Position numbers and translations under genes: made by a program. A DNA stretch of 64,000 nt from Roseiarcus sp050012775 (GTDB lineage: Bacteria > Pseudomonadota > Alphaproteobacteria > Rhizobiales > Beijerinckiaceae), in the NCBI GenBank assembly GCA_050012775.1, contig JBEKGN010000003.1:1-64000 (forward strand). The letters are read 5' to 3'. Shown one piece after another: positions 18,003 through 26,913 of this stretch (position 1 is its first letter; each line of letters begins with the position of its first letter). Below the pieces are notes generated by a model. That model did no database searches and was not told where the DNA came from. It saw only the letters and a list, made by a program, of their open reading frames with translations.

Positions 18003-19037
18003 ATGGACCATGCACGATTCGAGGCGCTGAAGCGCGAGATCGCCGCCGACACCACGGTCGATCAACTGGTCGATCTTGAGGCGCAGACGGCGCGTCTGCT
18101 GTCTGAACGCGTGTCTGAAGCGCTCGTCGCCCGACGCGCCGTGGCGGTGGCTCACGACCATAAGTGCCCGCACTGCGACGGCGCGAAGATTGTCCGGCAT
18201 GGCCGCGACCGCGCCGGCCGGCAACGCTTCCGCTGCCTCAAAACCGAAGACGGCAAGGGGTGCGGTCGGACCTTCAATGCGCTCAGCGGCACGGCCTTCG
18301 CGCGGATGCGGAAGCCGGAACTCTGGGCGCGTTACGCGGCGGAACTGGCGCGGGGGATGTCGCTGACGAAGATCGTCGCCGACGTCGGCCTGCCGATCAA
18401 CCGCCATACCGCCTGGCGCTGGCGTCACCGCCTGCTCGCCGCGCTGGAGCCGCCGAAGCCGGAGCGGCTGGGCGGCATCGTCGAGGTCGACGAGACGTTT
18501 TTCCTCAGGAGTTTCAAGGGTCATCGCGGGTGGAAGCGCGGCGCTCCGCCGGAAAATCGTCCGCCGCGCTATCGCGGTTCCGGCGCGCTCTTGCCGGGCC
18601 TGTCGCATCAACAGGTTCCGATCCTGACCGCCATCGACCGGGACGGTCGGCACGTCGACGCCATGATGGAGCGCCGCTCCGGCGACCAGATCGTCGCCAA
18701 GCTCGGCGAGACCGTCCAGCCGGATTCCGTCCTCTGCACCGACGACTTCTCCGCCTACGCGAAACTGGCCGAGAAGGTCGGCGCCGACCACCGCGTCTTC
18801 AGCCCGCCGAAGGACGACTGGGTGAAGAAGGCGATCGGCCATGCGCCGCGCCGCGAGGGCGCGCTCGGCCTCGGACGGGTCAATGCCCACCACGGGACGA
18901 TGAAGGTGCTGGTCAACAGCCGCCTGCGGGGCGTCTCGACGAAATACCTGCCCAACTATCTCGTCATGCTGCGGCTGGAGCGTCGTCCGCCGGCGTCGCC
19001 GCAGGACACGCTACGGGCTGTGTTCGGAGCCGTTTAG
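18003..19037 (+). CDS. IS1595-family transposase (DDE type)
   Basis: A 344-residue transposase. An N-terminal zinc-ribbon (CPHCDGAKIVRHG, then FRCL and GKGCGRTFN) is followed by ALSGTAFARMRK and a helix-turn-helix (LTKIVADVGLPINRHTAWRWRH). The catalytic ISXO2-like fold has Asp in IVEVDETFF, Asp in LCTDDFSAY and a late VNAHHGTMK with NSRLRGVSTKYLPNY. The ATG at 18003 is preferred; a TTG at 17970 adds 11 residues. It lies inside perfect terminal repeats and should move the 2.4-kb element. Confidence 0.92.
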   Translation: MDHARFEALKREIAADTTVDQLVDLEAQTARLLSERVSEALVARRAVAVAHDHKCPHCDGAKIVRHGRDRAGRQRFRCLKTEDGKGCGRTFNALSGTAFARMRKPELWARYAAELARGMSLTKIVADVGLPINRHTAWRWRHRLLAALEPPKPERLGGIVEVDETFFLRSFKGHRGWKRGAPPENRPPRYRGSGALLPGLSHQQVPILTAIDRDGRHVDAMMERRSGDQIVAKLGETVQPDSVLCTDDFSAYAKLAEKVGADHRVFSPPKDDWVKKAIGHAPRREGALGLGRVNAHHGTMKVLVNSRLRGVSTKYLPNYLVMLRLERRPPASPQDTLRAVFGAV

Positions 19038-19093
19038 GCTTGCCGACGCTGGGGCGCAAAGCCGGCGACCGATGCCGCGAGCGATCGGCGCGA

Positions 19094-19726
19094 CTAACGC
19101 TTATTGGGAGATCCGGCAGGGGCATTAGCGGGATTGGAATGCCGGTCGCGCACGTTCTTCGGCGTCGGATCAAACATTTCGCTGACCCATGCAGCGAAAT
19201 CGATCGGATGAGCCACGACGATCTCAAGGCCGTCCGGGCGGCTGAGGATGTGACAAGTCAGAGTTCGGTTATGACCGTCTGGAAGCCGAATTGTTGTCGT
19301 TGCATAGCTCTCACATCTTGCCGGCTTGAAGTCGATCAGGTTGTCCGTAACGAGCACGTGAGCGCGAGCGCCGAAGGCAGTCGCGAGCACGCCGCCGTCC
19401 TCCGTGTCTCTGAGCGTCAAATCGGGCGTTCCGCCTAGGATCAAATGCGGATCTAGCCTTTCTGGCCCAGCCTTCATCGCGTCGATGACCGCACGGCTGA
19501 ACTCGTCGACCTCTTCCGCCGGCACAGACAGTCTGCCGAGGACATTGGACAAGGTGTCCATCATCCGATGGGACGCTACAATTTGAGCGGGACGTCCAAA
19601 CACGCGGCCTGATTCGAGGGCGGAGAAGATGCGTTGGGCCGCAGTCCCAATCCGCTGTTCGCGCTTGGCCTTAATGAGCCGAACAAAGACATTGACGTCC
19701 AAGACGACCCGCAGGGGGCTCGTCAC
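19094..19726 (-). CDS. PIN-domain toxin (putative RNase), IS passenger
   Basis: A 210-residue PIN-fold protein. The first acidic site is VVLDVNVFVRL (Asp near residue 10); later come RDTEDGGVLATAFGARA and VLVTDNLIDF, the two C-terminal acidic patches. These fit the VapC/PIN toxin active site, which cleaves RNA. It is longer than classical VapC (about 130 residues) because of a C-terminal extension with a His/Asp-rich end. Its ATG overlaps the antitoxin stop by 4 bases, so the pair is coupled. It converges on the transposase within the same terminal repeats. Confidence 0.85.
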   Translation of the reverse strand: MTSPLRVVLDVNVFVRLIKAKREQRIGTAAQRIFSALESGRVFGRPAQIVASHRMMDTLSNVLGRLSVPAEEVDEFSRAVIDAMKAGPERLDPHLILGGTPDLTLRDTEDGGVLATAFGARAHVLVTDNLIDFKPARCESYATTTIRLPDGHNRTLTCHILSRPDGLEIVVAHPIDFAAWVSEMFDPTPKNVRDRHSNPANAPAGSPNKR

Positions 19727-20067
19727 GGGTGGCGCTCCACAACAACCGCATCGTCATAGTCCTGCGGGTCTGGCTCGATCGTCATGTGCTCGGCGGCCGC
19801 GCTGGCTGCCTCGTTGAGGCGACGCATGGCGTCCTGGTACATCAGGATTCGCGCCAGTTCCTTGAGACGGCGGCGTCCAGTCTTCGCGTCCGCGGCAGCG
19901 TCGACTAAGACGTCCCTAACGTCCTTGGGGAAAAGCGTGAAGACCTTCACGGCGCTTTCGATCACGTTGGCGAATGACCGGTTTTCGCTATGTGCGATCA
20001 TCTTGACCCGCATGCCGACGTCAGGTGTGAGCGATGTCGAAAACGCCTTCTCTCTCACCTCAGCCAT
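19723..20067 (-). CDS. Antitoxin partner of the PIN toxin (probable ribbon-helix-helix)
   Basis: A 114-residue protein. The N-terminus (FSTSLTPDVGMRVKMIAHSENRSFANVIESAV) looks like a ribbon-helix-helix DNA-binding domain; the C-terminal half is acidic (EPDPQDYDDAVVVE), fitting a toxin-neutralising tail. GAAGGAGG lies 5 bases before the ATG at 20067, so the earlier ATG at 20091 is unlikely. It is the first gene of the pair and probably represses its own promoter, as such antitoxins do. Family name is not certain. Confidence 0.75.
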   Translation of the reverse strand: MAEVREKAFSTSLTPDVGMRVKMIAHSENRSFANVIESAVKVFTLFPKDVRDVLVDAAADAKTGRRRLKELARILMYQDAMRRLNEAASAAAEHMTIEPDPQDYDDAVVVERHP

Positions 20068-20094
20068 AGCGGCCTCCTTCGTATCATTCATTTC

Positions 20095-20117
20095 ATGTGA
20101 TGTACACTATTACACAT
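20095..20117 (-). promoter_or_regulatory. Candidate operator/promoter of the IS-borne toxin-antitoxin pair
   Basis: ATGTG at 20095 and CACAT at 20113 bound a 23-base imperfect palindrome containing TGTACA, about 30 bases upstream of the antitoxin ATG. On the minus strand it includes TAATAG, a possible -10. Its place fits autoregulation by the antitoxin. 20118-20276 holds no other supported feature. Confidence 0.4.
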
Positions 20118-20276
20118 AAAATGGAAGACGACCAGCTCTTTTTCTAGGGGAGCGGGCTTGTCAATGACCCCACGACCATCTCGGCGAAATGCGGCAAGAC
20201 GGCTGGTTAATCACGCGCTGAGCCTGCTCAACAAAGGCCGCGTCCGACCTCAATTGGGTAGGGTTGCCCCGCAGAT

Positions 20277-20301
20277 ATCAACACCTAAGTCAAATTGCGC
20301 C
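20277..20301 (-). repeat. Right terminal inverted repeat
   Basis: 25 bases ending CAAATTGCGCC, the exact reverse complement of 17882-17906. The next 8 bases (20302-20309) are the right copy of the TTCTTCAA duplication. Confidence 0.9.
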
Positions 20302-20309
20302 TTCTTCAA
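20302..20309 (+). repeat. Target-site duplication, right copy
   Basis: TTCTTCAA, identical to 17874-17881. Confidence 0.85.
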
Positions 20310-20363
20310 ATTGGTGTCTCTAGTCCCACGTTCCGACAATAATCATCGAGGCGCCGACATTAA

Positions 20364-20612
20364 ATGTCTGACAATAATAATGACGACACAGATGATCTGG
20401 CCGATCCGTTTTACTACGAGGATTCGGTTTCTCAGCGGGCTATGGCGTTTTACTACGTAGCTAAACTTTCAGACACCATCAAAGACAAGGCGATAAAGGA
20501 ATTGTGCTTAACGATGCTGAGGAAGCTCAACGGCAGCATCAAGGCGCCCTCGACCGCGGAGCTGCGCACGATCGATGGGGGCGCGCAATTGACGACTCCG
20601 CACAGCCGATAA
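20364..20612 (+). CDS. Small acidic hypothetical protein
   Basis: An 82-residue open frame with an acidic, Asn/Asp-rich start (MSDNNNDDTDDLADPFYYEDS) and a helical middle (AMAFYYVAKLSDTIKDKAIKELCLTMLRKLNGS). The composition looks protein-like and the region is poorer in GC than its surroundings. A GAGG lies about 12 bases before the ATG, a weak ribosome site. I recognise no family. It sits just outside the IS right end, so it may be part of older accessory DNA. 20613-20760 holds nothing else I can support. Confidence 0.45.
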   Translation: MSDNNNDDTDDLADPFYYEDSVSQRAMAFYYVAKLSDTIKDKAIKELCLTMLRKLNGSIKAPSTAELRTIDGGAQLTTPHSR

Positions 20613-20760
20613 ACCGTTTTGCTCCGCCCACCATCGCCGGCGGTTTCGGGTCGGGAGGAGGCCATTGCGCGTCTCCGACATTCGAGCGGCGACGCCGAGT
20701 GACCGCCCGCCACTCAAAGTGGAGGAGCAGAGTCGGGAACCGGGCGTCGGATTTTCATCG

Positions 20761-21933
20761 CTAGGTCTCGACGAGGCCGCCGAGGTCGCCGGAAGAGGAT
20801 TGGCCTCGGCCGCCGTGCGGCTCGCCGAGATAATCGACCGAGCGCATCTCGACGAGGCGCGAGGCGGCGCGGGCGAATTCGAACGCTTCCGCTCCGGCCG
20901 CCGCGCAATAGAGATCGGCCGGTTCGGCCGCCGCCGAGGCGATCAGCTTGACCCGCATGTCGTAAAGGGCGTCGACGAGCGTGATGAGGCGCCTGGCCTC
21001 GTTGCGCTCGTCCGCGCCGAGCGTGGGGATGCGATCGACGACGAGCGTATGAAAGCGTTCGGCGATGGCGAGATAGTCCGCCGCGCCCAGAGGACGGCGA
21101 CAAAGGTCGTCGAAGGAAAAACGGGCGACGCCGTCGATCGCCTGGGGAACCCGCAGCACGCGGCCGAGCAGCGCGATGTCCATCGGCGCGCCGCGCGCCG
21201 CGCCGGTCAGGCTCTGGAACGCCGCGTCGAGCGCCGCTTCGGCGCGCGCGTCGTCGGGGCAGTAATAGACCGGCGCACGAGCGAGCTTTTCCAGACGAAA
21301 ATCGGTCCGGGCCTGGAGTTCGACGATGTCGAGCCGCTCGCGCACCAGCGCGACGAAGGGCAGGAACAGCGCGCGGTTCAGGCCGTCCCTGTAGAGATCG
21401 CCCGGCGCGGCGTTCGACGTCGCGACGACCACGACCCCGGCCGCGAACAACGCCGCGAACAAGCGCCCGAGGATCATCGCGTCGGCGATGTCGCGCACGC
21501 CGAATTCGTCGAAGCACAGCAGCCAGGCTTCTCCCGCCAGCGCCGCCGCGACGGGCGCGATCGGGTCGTCGCCGAGGATTTCGCCGCGCTTGCGCATCTG
21601 CCGCCAGCGATGCACGCGCGCGTGCACATCGGCCATGAAGGCGTGAAAGTGGACGCGGCGCTTGAGCGAGAGCGGCGCGCCCTCGAAGAACAGGTCCATC
21701 AGCAGGGTTTTGCCCCGTCCGACCGCGCCATGAATATAGAGGCCGCGCGGCGCCTCGTTCGGCTTGGCGCCGATCAGGCGCCCGAGGGCGCTCGCGCGGC
21801 GGCCCGGCCGATAGCCGACGAGCCCAGCGGCGAGGCCGTCGAGGCGCGCCACGAGATCGGCTTGCGCCGGATCGGCCTCGATGCGCCCACCGGCGACGAG
21901 CGCCCCATAGCGCCCGAGAACGGAACGGCTCAT
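20761..21933 (-). CDS. zapE: ZapE/AFG1-family ATPase
   Basis: A 390-residue P-loop ATPase. Walker A is GAVGRGKTLLMDLFF near residue 68; then HFHAFMADVHARVH, Walker B-like LLCFDEFGVRDIADAMIL, and the sensor VVVATSN. The C-terminal part has RFSFDDLCRRPLGAADYLAIAERF and RRLITLVDALYD, conserved in the family. In E. coli ZapE acts at the division ring; mitochondrial Afg1 is a quality-control factor. The ATG at 21933 is chosen; the frame opens at a TTG at 21993. Its stop lies next to small intergenic DNA beside the accessory element. Confidence 0.92.
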   Translation of the reverse strand: MSRSVLGRYGALVAGGRIEADPAQADLVARLDGLAAGLVGYRPGRRASALGRLIGAKPNEAPRGLYIHGAVGRGKTLLMDLFFEGAPLSLKRRVHFHAFMADVHARVHRWRQMRKRGEILGDDPIAPVAAALAGEAWLLCFDEFGVRDIADAMILGRLFAALFAAGVVVVATSNAAPGDLYRDGLNRALFLPFVALVRERLDIVELQARTDFRLEKLARAPVYYCPDDARAEAALDAAFQSLTGAARGAPMDIALLGRVLRVPQAIDGVARFSFDDLCRRPLGAADYLAIAERFHTLVVDRIPTLGADERNEARRLITLVDALYDMRVKLIASAAAEPADLYCAAAGAEAFEFARAASRLVEMRSVDYLGEPHGGRGQSSSGDLGGLVET

Positions 21934-22230
21934 CGCGGCGAGGTCTCGCGAGAAGGCGCGATCGCAGTTGCCGGGAAGAAGGCCTTGCGCCAAAATGGGG
22001 CGCGGGAGGCGGTCGTCGAGCTGGACGCGTCAATCATCGTGTAACGTTCTGCTGCCGCCCGCGCGCGACGCGCGTGGCGGGACAAGGGGTTGGAGCCATG
22101 CGAGCGGGGGTTGGAGGCGGCGCCGCGGAGTCCCGACTCGCCGCCCTCGTCGCCGCCGGTTTCTGTCTTTTTACGCCGCCGGAGTCAAAGGCCTGCGGCG
22201 GCGCGGCGACGTTGGCCGAACCCGGCTCCG

Positions 22231-22512
22231 TTACGCCGCCGCGGGCGCCACCTCGACGGAAATCCGCGCGCCGAGGTCGCGTTCGGCGACGGCCAGTTCG
22301 TAGGCCATCTGCAAATTGAGCCAAAACCGCGCGCTGTTGCCAAAGTACCGCCCGAGCCGCATGGCGGTCTCCGGCGATATGCCGCGCTTGCCGTTGAGAA
22401 TGTCGGTGATCCGGCCCGACGGCGTGCGCAACGCCAAGGCCAGCGCGTTCGCCGACAGTCCGCGCGCCTCGATCTCGCGCCTGAGCACCCGTCCGGGGTG
22501 AACGATCAGCAT
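22231..22512 (-). CDS. higA: HigA-type antitoxin
   Basis: A 93-residue Xre-type antitoxin. It starts MLIVHPGRVLRREIEARGLSAN and contains LRTPSGRITDILNGKRGISPETAMRLGRYFG, the typical HigA helix-turn-helix, then ARFWLNLQMAYELAVAE. It neutralises the upstream HigB and represses the operon. It lies 12 bases after higB in the same direction; the toxin-first order is characteristic of higBA. 22034-22230 beyond its end has no supported gene. Confidence 0.93.
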   Translation of the reverse strand: MLIVHPGRVLRREIEARGLSANALALALRTPSGRITDILNGKRGISPETAMRLGRYFGNSARFWLNLQMAYELAVAERDLGARISVEVAPAAA

Positions 22513-22524
22513 CGTCGTCTCTCC

Positions 22525-22803
22525 TTAGTGATAATCAACGGTCTCGACATCCCAGGCGTCGCCGTCCCGAAAGCGAAAACAGAGGCGCCACGGACCATTG
22601 ATCGTCATGGCCCATTGGCCCTTTCTGTCGCCGGACAATCTGTGCAAGCCTACCGACTTGAGCGGGCTCAAATCGTCGGGCGAAGTCGCGGCGTTCAGCG
22701 CGGTCAGCAAATCGATCGCGGCGTCTTCGTCCAAGCCTGAGAACTTGCTCTTGCCGTCCTCGGCGAAGCGTCGGGTCGCGCTGTTCGCCCAAGTCTTGAT
22801 CAT
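22525..22803 (-). CDS. higB: HigB-type toxin (RelE superfamily)
   Basis: A 92-residue RelE-fold toxin. It has IKTWANSATRRFAEDG near the start, LNAATSPDDLSPLKSVGLHRLSGDRKGQWAMTINGPWRLCFRFRDG and ends DVETVDYH. HigB cleaves mRNA on the ribosome. It is the first gene of the pair. A near-palindrome at 22812-22834 lies directly upstream and overlaps the likely promoter. Confidence 0.93.
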   Translation of the reverse strand: MIKTWANSATRRFAEDGKSKFSGLDEDAAIDLLTALNAATSPDDLSPLKSVGLHRLSGDRKGQWAMTINGPWRLCFRFRDGDAWDVETVDYH

Positions 22804-22811
22804 ATTATCAT

Positions 22812-22834
22812 CGTACTATGCGTAGCGTGGTACG
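22812..22834 (-). promoter_or_regulatory. Candidate HigA operator
   Basis: CGTAC (22812-22816) and GTACG (22830-22834) end an imperfect palindrome with 8 of 11 pairs matching. It starts 9 bases upstream of the higB ATG; GATAAT on the minus strand lies between and could be a -10. Position and symmetry fit autorepression by HigA. Confidence 0.45.
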
Positions 22835-22918
22835 TCAATTGGCGTGACGGCAATTCCGGCGCGCCGGCGTCGCCGCGCGGCGATAGCCGCCGCCGCGCGC
22901 ATTGTCTACAATCGCCCC

Positions 22919-25900
22919 ATGACCCAAGCTTCCCGTCCCGTCGGCCCTGGCGACCACGTCTTTCTCGTCGACGGCTCGTCCTTCGTCTTTCGCGCCTATT
23001 TTCAGTCGATCCGGCAGGATCAGAAATACAATTATCGTTCCGACCGCCTGCCGGTCGGGGCGGTGCGGCTGTTCGCGGCCAAGGTTCTGCAATTCCTGCG
23101 CGACGGCGCGGCGGGGATCAAACCGACGCATCTGGCGATCATTTTCGACAAGTCGGAGAATTCCTTCCGGCGCGAAATCTATCCGCCCTACAAGGCCCAT
23201 CGGCCCGATCCTCCGCAAGACCTCGTGCCGCAGTTCCCGCTGATGCGCGAGACCGTGCGGGCGTTCGGCCTGACGCCGATCGAGCAGGACCGCTACGAGG
23301 CCGACGATCTCATCGCGACCTACGCGCGCCAGGCGCGCGAACGCGGCGCCGACGTGCTCATCGTCTCCGCCGACAAGGACCTGATGCAGCTCATCGAGCC
23401 GGGCGTCGCGATGTTCGACCCCGCCTCGGGCGATCGCGAGGAGCGGCGCATCGGCCCGGCGGAGGTGGTCGACTATTTCGGCCTGGGCGCCGACAAGGTC
23501 GTCGACATCCAGGCGCTCGCCGGCGATCCCACCGACAACGTGCCCGGCGCGCGCGGCATCGGCGTCAAGACGGCGGCGCAACTGATCGGCGAATACGGCG
23601 ATCTCGACACGCTGCTCGCTCGCGCCGGCGAAATCAAACAACCCAAGCGCCGCGAAATCCTGACCGATCCCGAGTCGGTCGCGTTGATCCGGCTGTCGAA
23701 AACGCTGGTCACGCTGGTGCGCGACGTCGACGTCGCCGTCCCCCTCGACACGCTCGGCGTGCCCAAGTTAGAGGGCGCGCCGCTGATCGCCTTTCTCAAG
23801 GCGATGGAGTTCACCACGATCACCCGCCGCGTCGGCGAGATTTGCGGGCTCGACTCGAACGCGGTCGAGCCCGACGCGCGCTTCCTCGGTCCAGGCGGCT
23901 GGCGCGGGCGCAACGGCGAGACGATCGCGCCGAGCCTCGCGGCGCCCGCCGCTTCGCCCGCCGAGTCCGCCGCGCCGGCCGAAAAGTCCGCCGCGCCTGC
24001 CGCCAAGGCCGCCGCCGAACGGACGCCGAAGGGCCTCGCCGCCGAGCGGGCCGCTCGGGCGCGGGAGGAAAGGATCGACGTCTCGGCCTACGCGACCGTG
24101 GCCGCGGCGGATGCGTTGCAAGGCTGGATCGCGCGCGCTTTCGCCGAAGGGCTCGTCGCCTTCGACACCGAGACCACTTCGCTCGATCCGTTGCAGGCCG
24201 ATCTCGTCGGCGTCTCGCTGGCCGTGGCGCCGGGGCAAGCCTGTTACATTCCGATCGGCCATCGCGCCGGCGACGCCGATCTCTTCGGCGGCGGCGGGCT
24301 GCTGCCTGGCCAGATCGCCGAGGCCGAGGCGATCGAGCTTCTCAAGCCGCTGCTCGAAGACCCGAGCGTGCTGAAGATCGGCCAGAACGTCAAATTCGAT
24401 TGGCACGTCTTCGCCCGCCGCGGCGTCGAAGTCGCGCCGTTCGACGACACGATGCTGCTTTCCTACGCACTGGACTCGGGCGCGACCAACGACGGCCACG
24501 GCATGGATTCGCTGTCCGAGCGCTGGCTCGGCCACAAGACCATTCATTTCAGCGAAGTCGCGGGCTCCGGGCGCAATTTCATCGGCTTCGCGCGCGTAGC
24601 CGTCGACAAGGCGACGCAATACGCCGCCGAGGACGCCGACGTGACGCTCAGGCTGTGGCGCGCCCTGAAGCCGCGGCTGCCCGCCGAGGGGATGACGACG
24701 GTCTACGAGACGCTGGAGCGCCCGCTCGTCGTTCCGCTCGCGCGCATGGAGCGGCGCGGCGTCTCGATCGACCGCGAAATCCTTTCGCGCCTGTCGGGCG
24801 AGTTCGCGCAAGGCATGGCGCGGATCGAGGCCGAGGTGCAAAAAATCGTCGGCGCGCCGTTCAACCCGGGCTCGCCCAAGCAGCTCGGCGACATCCTGTT
24901 CGGCCAGATGGGCCTGCCCGGCGCCAAGAAGACGGCGAGCGGCGCCTGGTCGACCTCGGCGCGCGTGCTGGAGGATCTGGCCGAGGAGGGCCACGAACTG
25001 CCCGCCCGCATCCTCGAATGGCGCCAGCTCGCCAAGCTCAAATCGACCTACACCGACGCGCTGCCGGGCTTCGTCGATCCCAGGACCCGCCGCGTGCACA
25101 CCTCCTACGCGCTGGCGTCGACGACGACCGGGCGGCTCTCCTCGTCCGATCCCAATCTGCAGAACATTCCCGTGCGCAACGAGGAGGGGCGCAAGATCCG
25201 CCGCGCCTTCGTCGCCGCGCCCGGCTGCAAGCTGATCTCGGCCGATTACAGCCAGATCGAATTGCGCCTGCTCGCCCATGTCGCCGACATCGCGCCGCTC
25301 AAGAAGGCCTTCGCCGACGGGCTCGACATCCACGCCATGACCGCCTCGGAAATGTTCGGCGTTCCCGTCAAGGACATGCCGGGCGAGGTGCGCCGGCGCG
25401 CCAAGGCGATCAATTTCGGCATCATCTACGGCATTTCGGCCTTCGGCCTCGCCAACCAGCTCGGCATTTCGCGCGAGGAGGCGGGCGCCTATATCCGAAA
25501 ATATTTCGAGCGCTTCCCCGGCATCCGCGACTATATGGAGGCGACCAAGAAACAGGCGCGCGCGGAAGGCTTCGTGCGCACCATCTTCGGCCGCAAGTGC
25601 CACTTCCCGCGCATCAACGCCGCCAACCCGTCCGAGCGGGCGTTCAACGAGCGCGCGGCGATCAACGCGCCGCTGCAAGGCTCGGCCGCCGACATCATCC
25701 GCCGCGCGATGGCGCGCATGGACGACGCGCTCGCGCTACGCAAGCTCAGCGCGCGCATGCTGATGCAGGTGCATGACGAACTGGTGTTCGAGGCGCCCGA
25801 CGACGAGGTCGAGGCGACGATCAAGCTCGTCTCCAAGGTGATGGTCGAGGCCCCCGAGCCGGCCGTTCAGCTAAGCGCGCCGCTCGCGGTCGACGCGCGG

Positions 25901-25930
25901 GCGGCGGGAAATTGGGACGAGGCGCATTAA
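22919..25930 (+). CDS. polA: DNA polymerase I
   Basis: A 1,003-residue family A polymerase with all three parts. The 5'-3' exonuclease (about 1-300) has FLVDGSSFVFRAYF and YEADDLIATYA, and SADKDLMQL. An Ala/Lys-rich linker follows. The 3'-5' exonuclease keeps its acidic pair (AFDTETTSLDP) and a later YAAEDADVTLRLW, so proofreading is probably active. The polymerase has motif A ADYSQIELRLLAH near 776, the RRRAKAINFGIIYG helix, and motif C QVHDELVFE near 950. The ATG at 22919 was chosen because similarity begins at residue 13. It fills gaps and removes Okazaki RNA primers. Confidence 0.96.
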   Translation: MTQASRPVGPGDHVFLVDGSSFVFRAYFQSIRQDQKYNYRSDRLPVGAVRLFAAKVLQFLRDGAAGIKPTHLAIIFDKSENSFRREIYPPYKAHRPDPPQDLVPQFPLMRETVRAFGLTPIEQDRYEADDLIATYARQARERGADVLIVSADKDLMQLIEPGVAMFDPASGDREERRIGPAEVVDYFGLGADKVVDIQALAGDPTDNVPGARGIGVKTAAQLIGEYGDLDTLLARAGEIKQPKRREILTDPESVALIRLSKTLVTLVRDVDVAVPLDTLGVPKLEGAPLIAFLKAMEFTTITRRVGEICGLDSNAVEPDARFLGPGGWRGRNGETIAPSLAAPAASPAESAAPAEKSAAPAAKAAAERTPKGLAAERAARAREERIDVSAYATVAAADALQGWIARAFAEGLVAFDTETTSLDPLQADLVGVSLAVAPGQACYIPIGHRAGDADLFGGGGLLPGQIAEAEAIELLKPLLEDPSVLKIGQNVKFDWHVFARRGVEVAPFDDTMLLSYALDSGATNDGHGMDSLSERWLGHKTIHFSEVAGSGRNFIGFARVAVDKATQYAAEDADVTLRLWRALKPRLPAEGMTTVYETLERPLVVPLARMERRGVSIDREILSRLSGEFAQGMARIEAEVQKIVGAPFNPGSPKQLGDILFGQMGLPGAKKTASGAWSTSARVLEDLAEEGHELPARILEWRQLAKLKSTYTDALPGFVDPRTRRVHTSYALASTTTGRLSSSDPNLQNIPVRNEEGRKIRRAFVAAPGCKLISADYSQIELRLLAHVADIAPLKKAFADGLDIHAMTASEMFGVPVKDMPGEVRRRAKAINFGIIYGISAFGLANQLGISREEAGAYIRKYFERFPGIRDYMEATKKQARAEGFVRTIFGRKCHFPRINAANPSERAFNERAAINAPLQGSAADIIRRAMARMDDALALRKLSARMLMQVHDELVFEAPDDEVEATIKLVSKVMVEAPEPAVQLSAPLAVDARAAGNWDEAH

Positions 25931-25946
25931 GCGGGCGGGGACATCG

Positions 25947-26786
25947 TCACTGCGCAGCGTCGGGCCGTCCCATGCCCGCCATGTCATGCTTCGCATAGCC
26001 GGAAGGAAGGTCGAACGCGCCCGCGGGCGGATCTTGATGCTGGATGGATTTGAGCGTGACGACCACTTGGCGGCCTCCGTCGCCGAACTTGCTGATTGTC
26101 TGCACCGGAAATCCGTCGAAGCCGATCGCTTTCGTCATCGAATCGAAGTTGATTGTCGTCATCGGCGAATGCAAGCCGCCCATCGCCGCCTTCATTTGCC
26201 CCATAAAGGCGCCGAAGCTGGCGAAAGCCTTGAGATCGTCGCGGCTCAACCCCAAGTCCGACAGTCTTGCGACGCAGACTTCCGACAAAGATTTTCCATC
26301 CACGACGATTCGATAGGGCGCGCAGCTCCAATCCCCCACCGTGCGGGAATCGCCGGCTTTCTCGTAGGTTATTTGCGGCGCCGCAGACGGCGCGCCCTGA
26401 GCCATGCCGCGTGCGGCCATCATGGCCTCGATCTGCTTGCGCTGCGCCTCGGGCATCGCAGCCAATTTCTGCTTCATCTGCGCCATCGCTTGATCCATTC
26501 GGGCGCCCATCTGCCCCATGCCGCCGGGCGTCAGTTCGATATAGCTGTGGTCTTTCGATCGCAGGACCCACACCTTGTTCTGGTCGCCGCGAAAGATGAC
26601 GTCCGCCATCGCAGAACTCATTCGCAACCGATCCGTGTCCAGGACCATCGTTCTGGGTTGGGGAGGGGCGTCATTGACCGCCTCATCCAAGGCGATCACG
26701 GTTCCCGCCATCGCGGCGCCGCCGGCGCCGAGCACGAGAAGGGCGCCCGCGAAGCCGGCGCCCAAAGCAAAATTACCGCGCACCAT
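25947..26786 (-). CDS. Secreted DUF4412-like protein
   Basis: A 279-residue exported protein. Residues about 5-28 form a signal peptide ending AAMAG. The body has RTMVLDTDRLRMS, VIFRGDQNKVWVL and KDHSYIELTPGGM, a pattern like DUF4412 lipoprotein-type beta domains, then a Met/Gln/Ala-rich helical stretch (residues about 90-140) and a second part with two Cys in DWSCAPYRIVVDG and SEVCVARLS. AAAGGGGAGAG precedes the ATG at 26786. Function unknown; location is probably periplasmic. It is convergent with polA (16 bases apart). Confidence 0.75.
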   Translation of the reverse strand: MVRGNFALGAGFAGALLVLGAGGAAMAGTVIALDEAVNDAPPQPRTMVLDTDRLRMSSAMADVIFRGDQNKVWVLRSKDHSYIELTPGGMGQMGARMDQAMAQMKQKLAAMPEAQRKQIEAMMAARGMAQGAPSAAPQITYEKAGDSRTVGDWSCAPYRIVVDGKSLSEVCVARLSDLGLSRDDLKAFASFGAFMGQMKAAMGGLHSPMTTINFDSMTKAIGFDGFPVQTISKFGDGGRQVVVTLKSIQHQDPPAGAFDLPSGYAKHDMAGMGRPDAAQ

Positions 26787-26913
26787 GCTCTCCCCTTTGG
26801 TGACCAAGTCGGCGCAAATCCAGATGGGCCAGATTGTTCGACCCCGACCCGTTGGTCCGCAGCGAATGTTAGAGCATGGAACGGATGTGGGCCAGCGCGG
26901 GCGGCGGGGAAAT

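Larger units (their letters stand above)
17882..20301 (+). mobile_element. Complete IS1595-family-like element carrying a PIN toxin-antitoxin pair
   Basis: A 2,420-base element bounded by perfect 25-base terminal inverted repeats and an 8-base direct repeat of the target, TTCTTCAA, at 17874-17881 and 20302-20309. It carries an IS1595-type transposase (plus strand) and, convergent to it, a PIN-domain toxin with its antitoxin (minus strand). An 8-base duplication is the size known for IS1595 elements, some of which carry passenger genes. Intact repeats, duplication and transposase suggest a fairly recent insertion. No copy of the empty site is available here. Confidence 0.9.
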
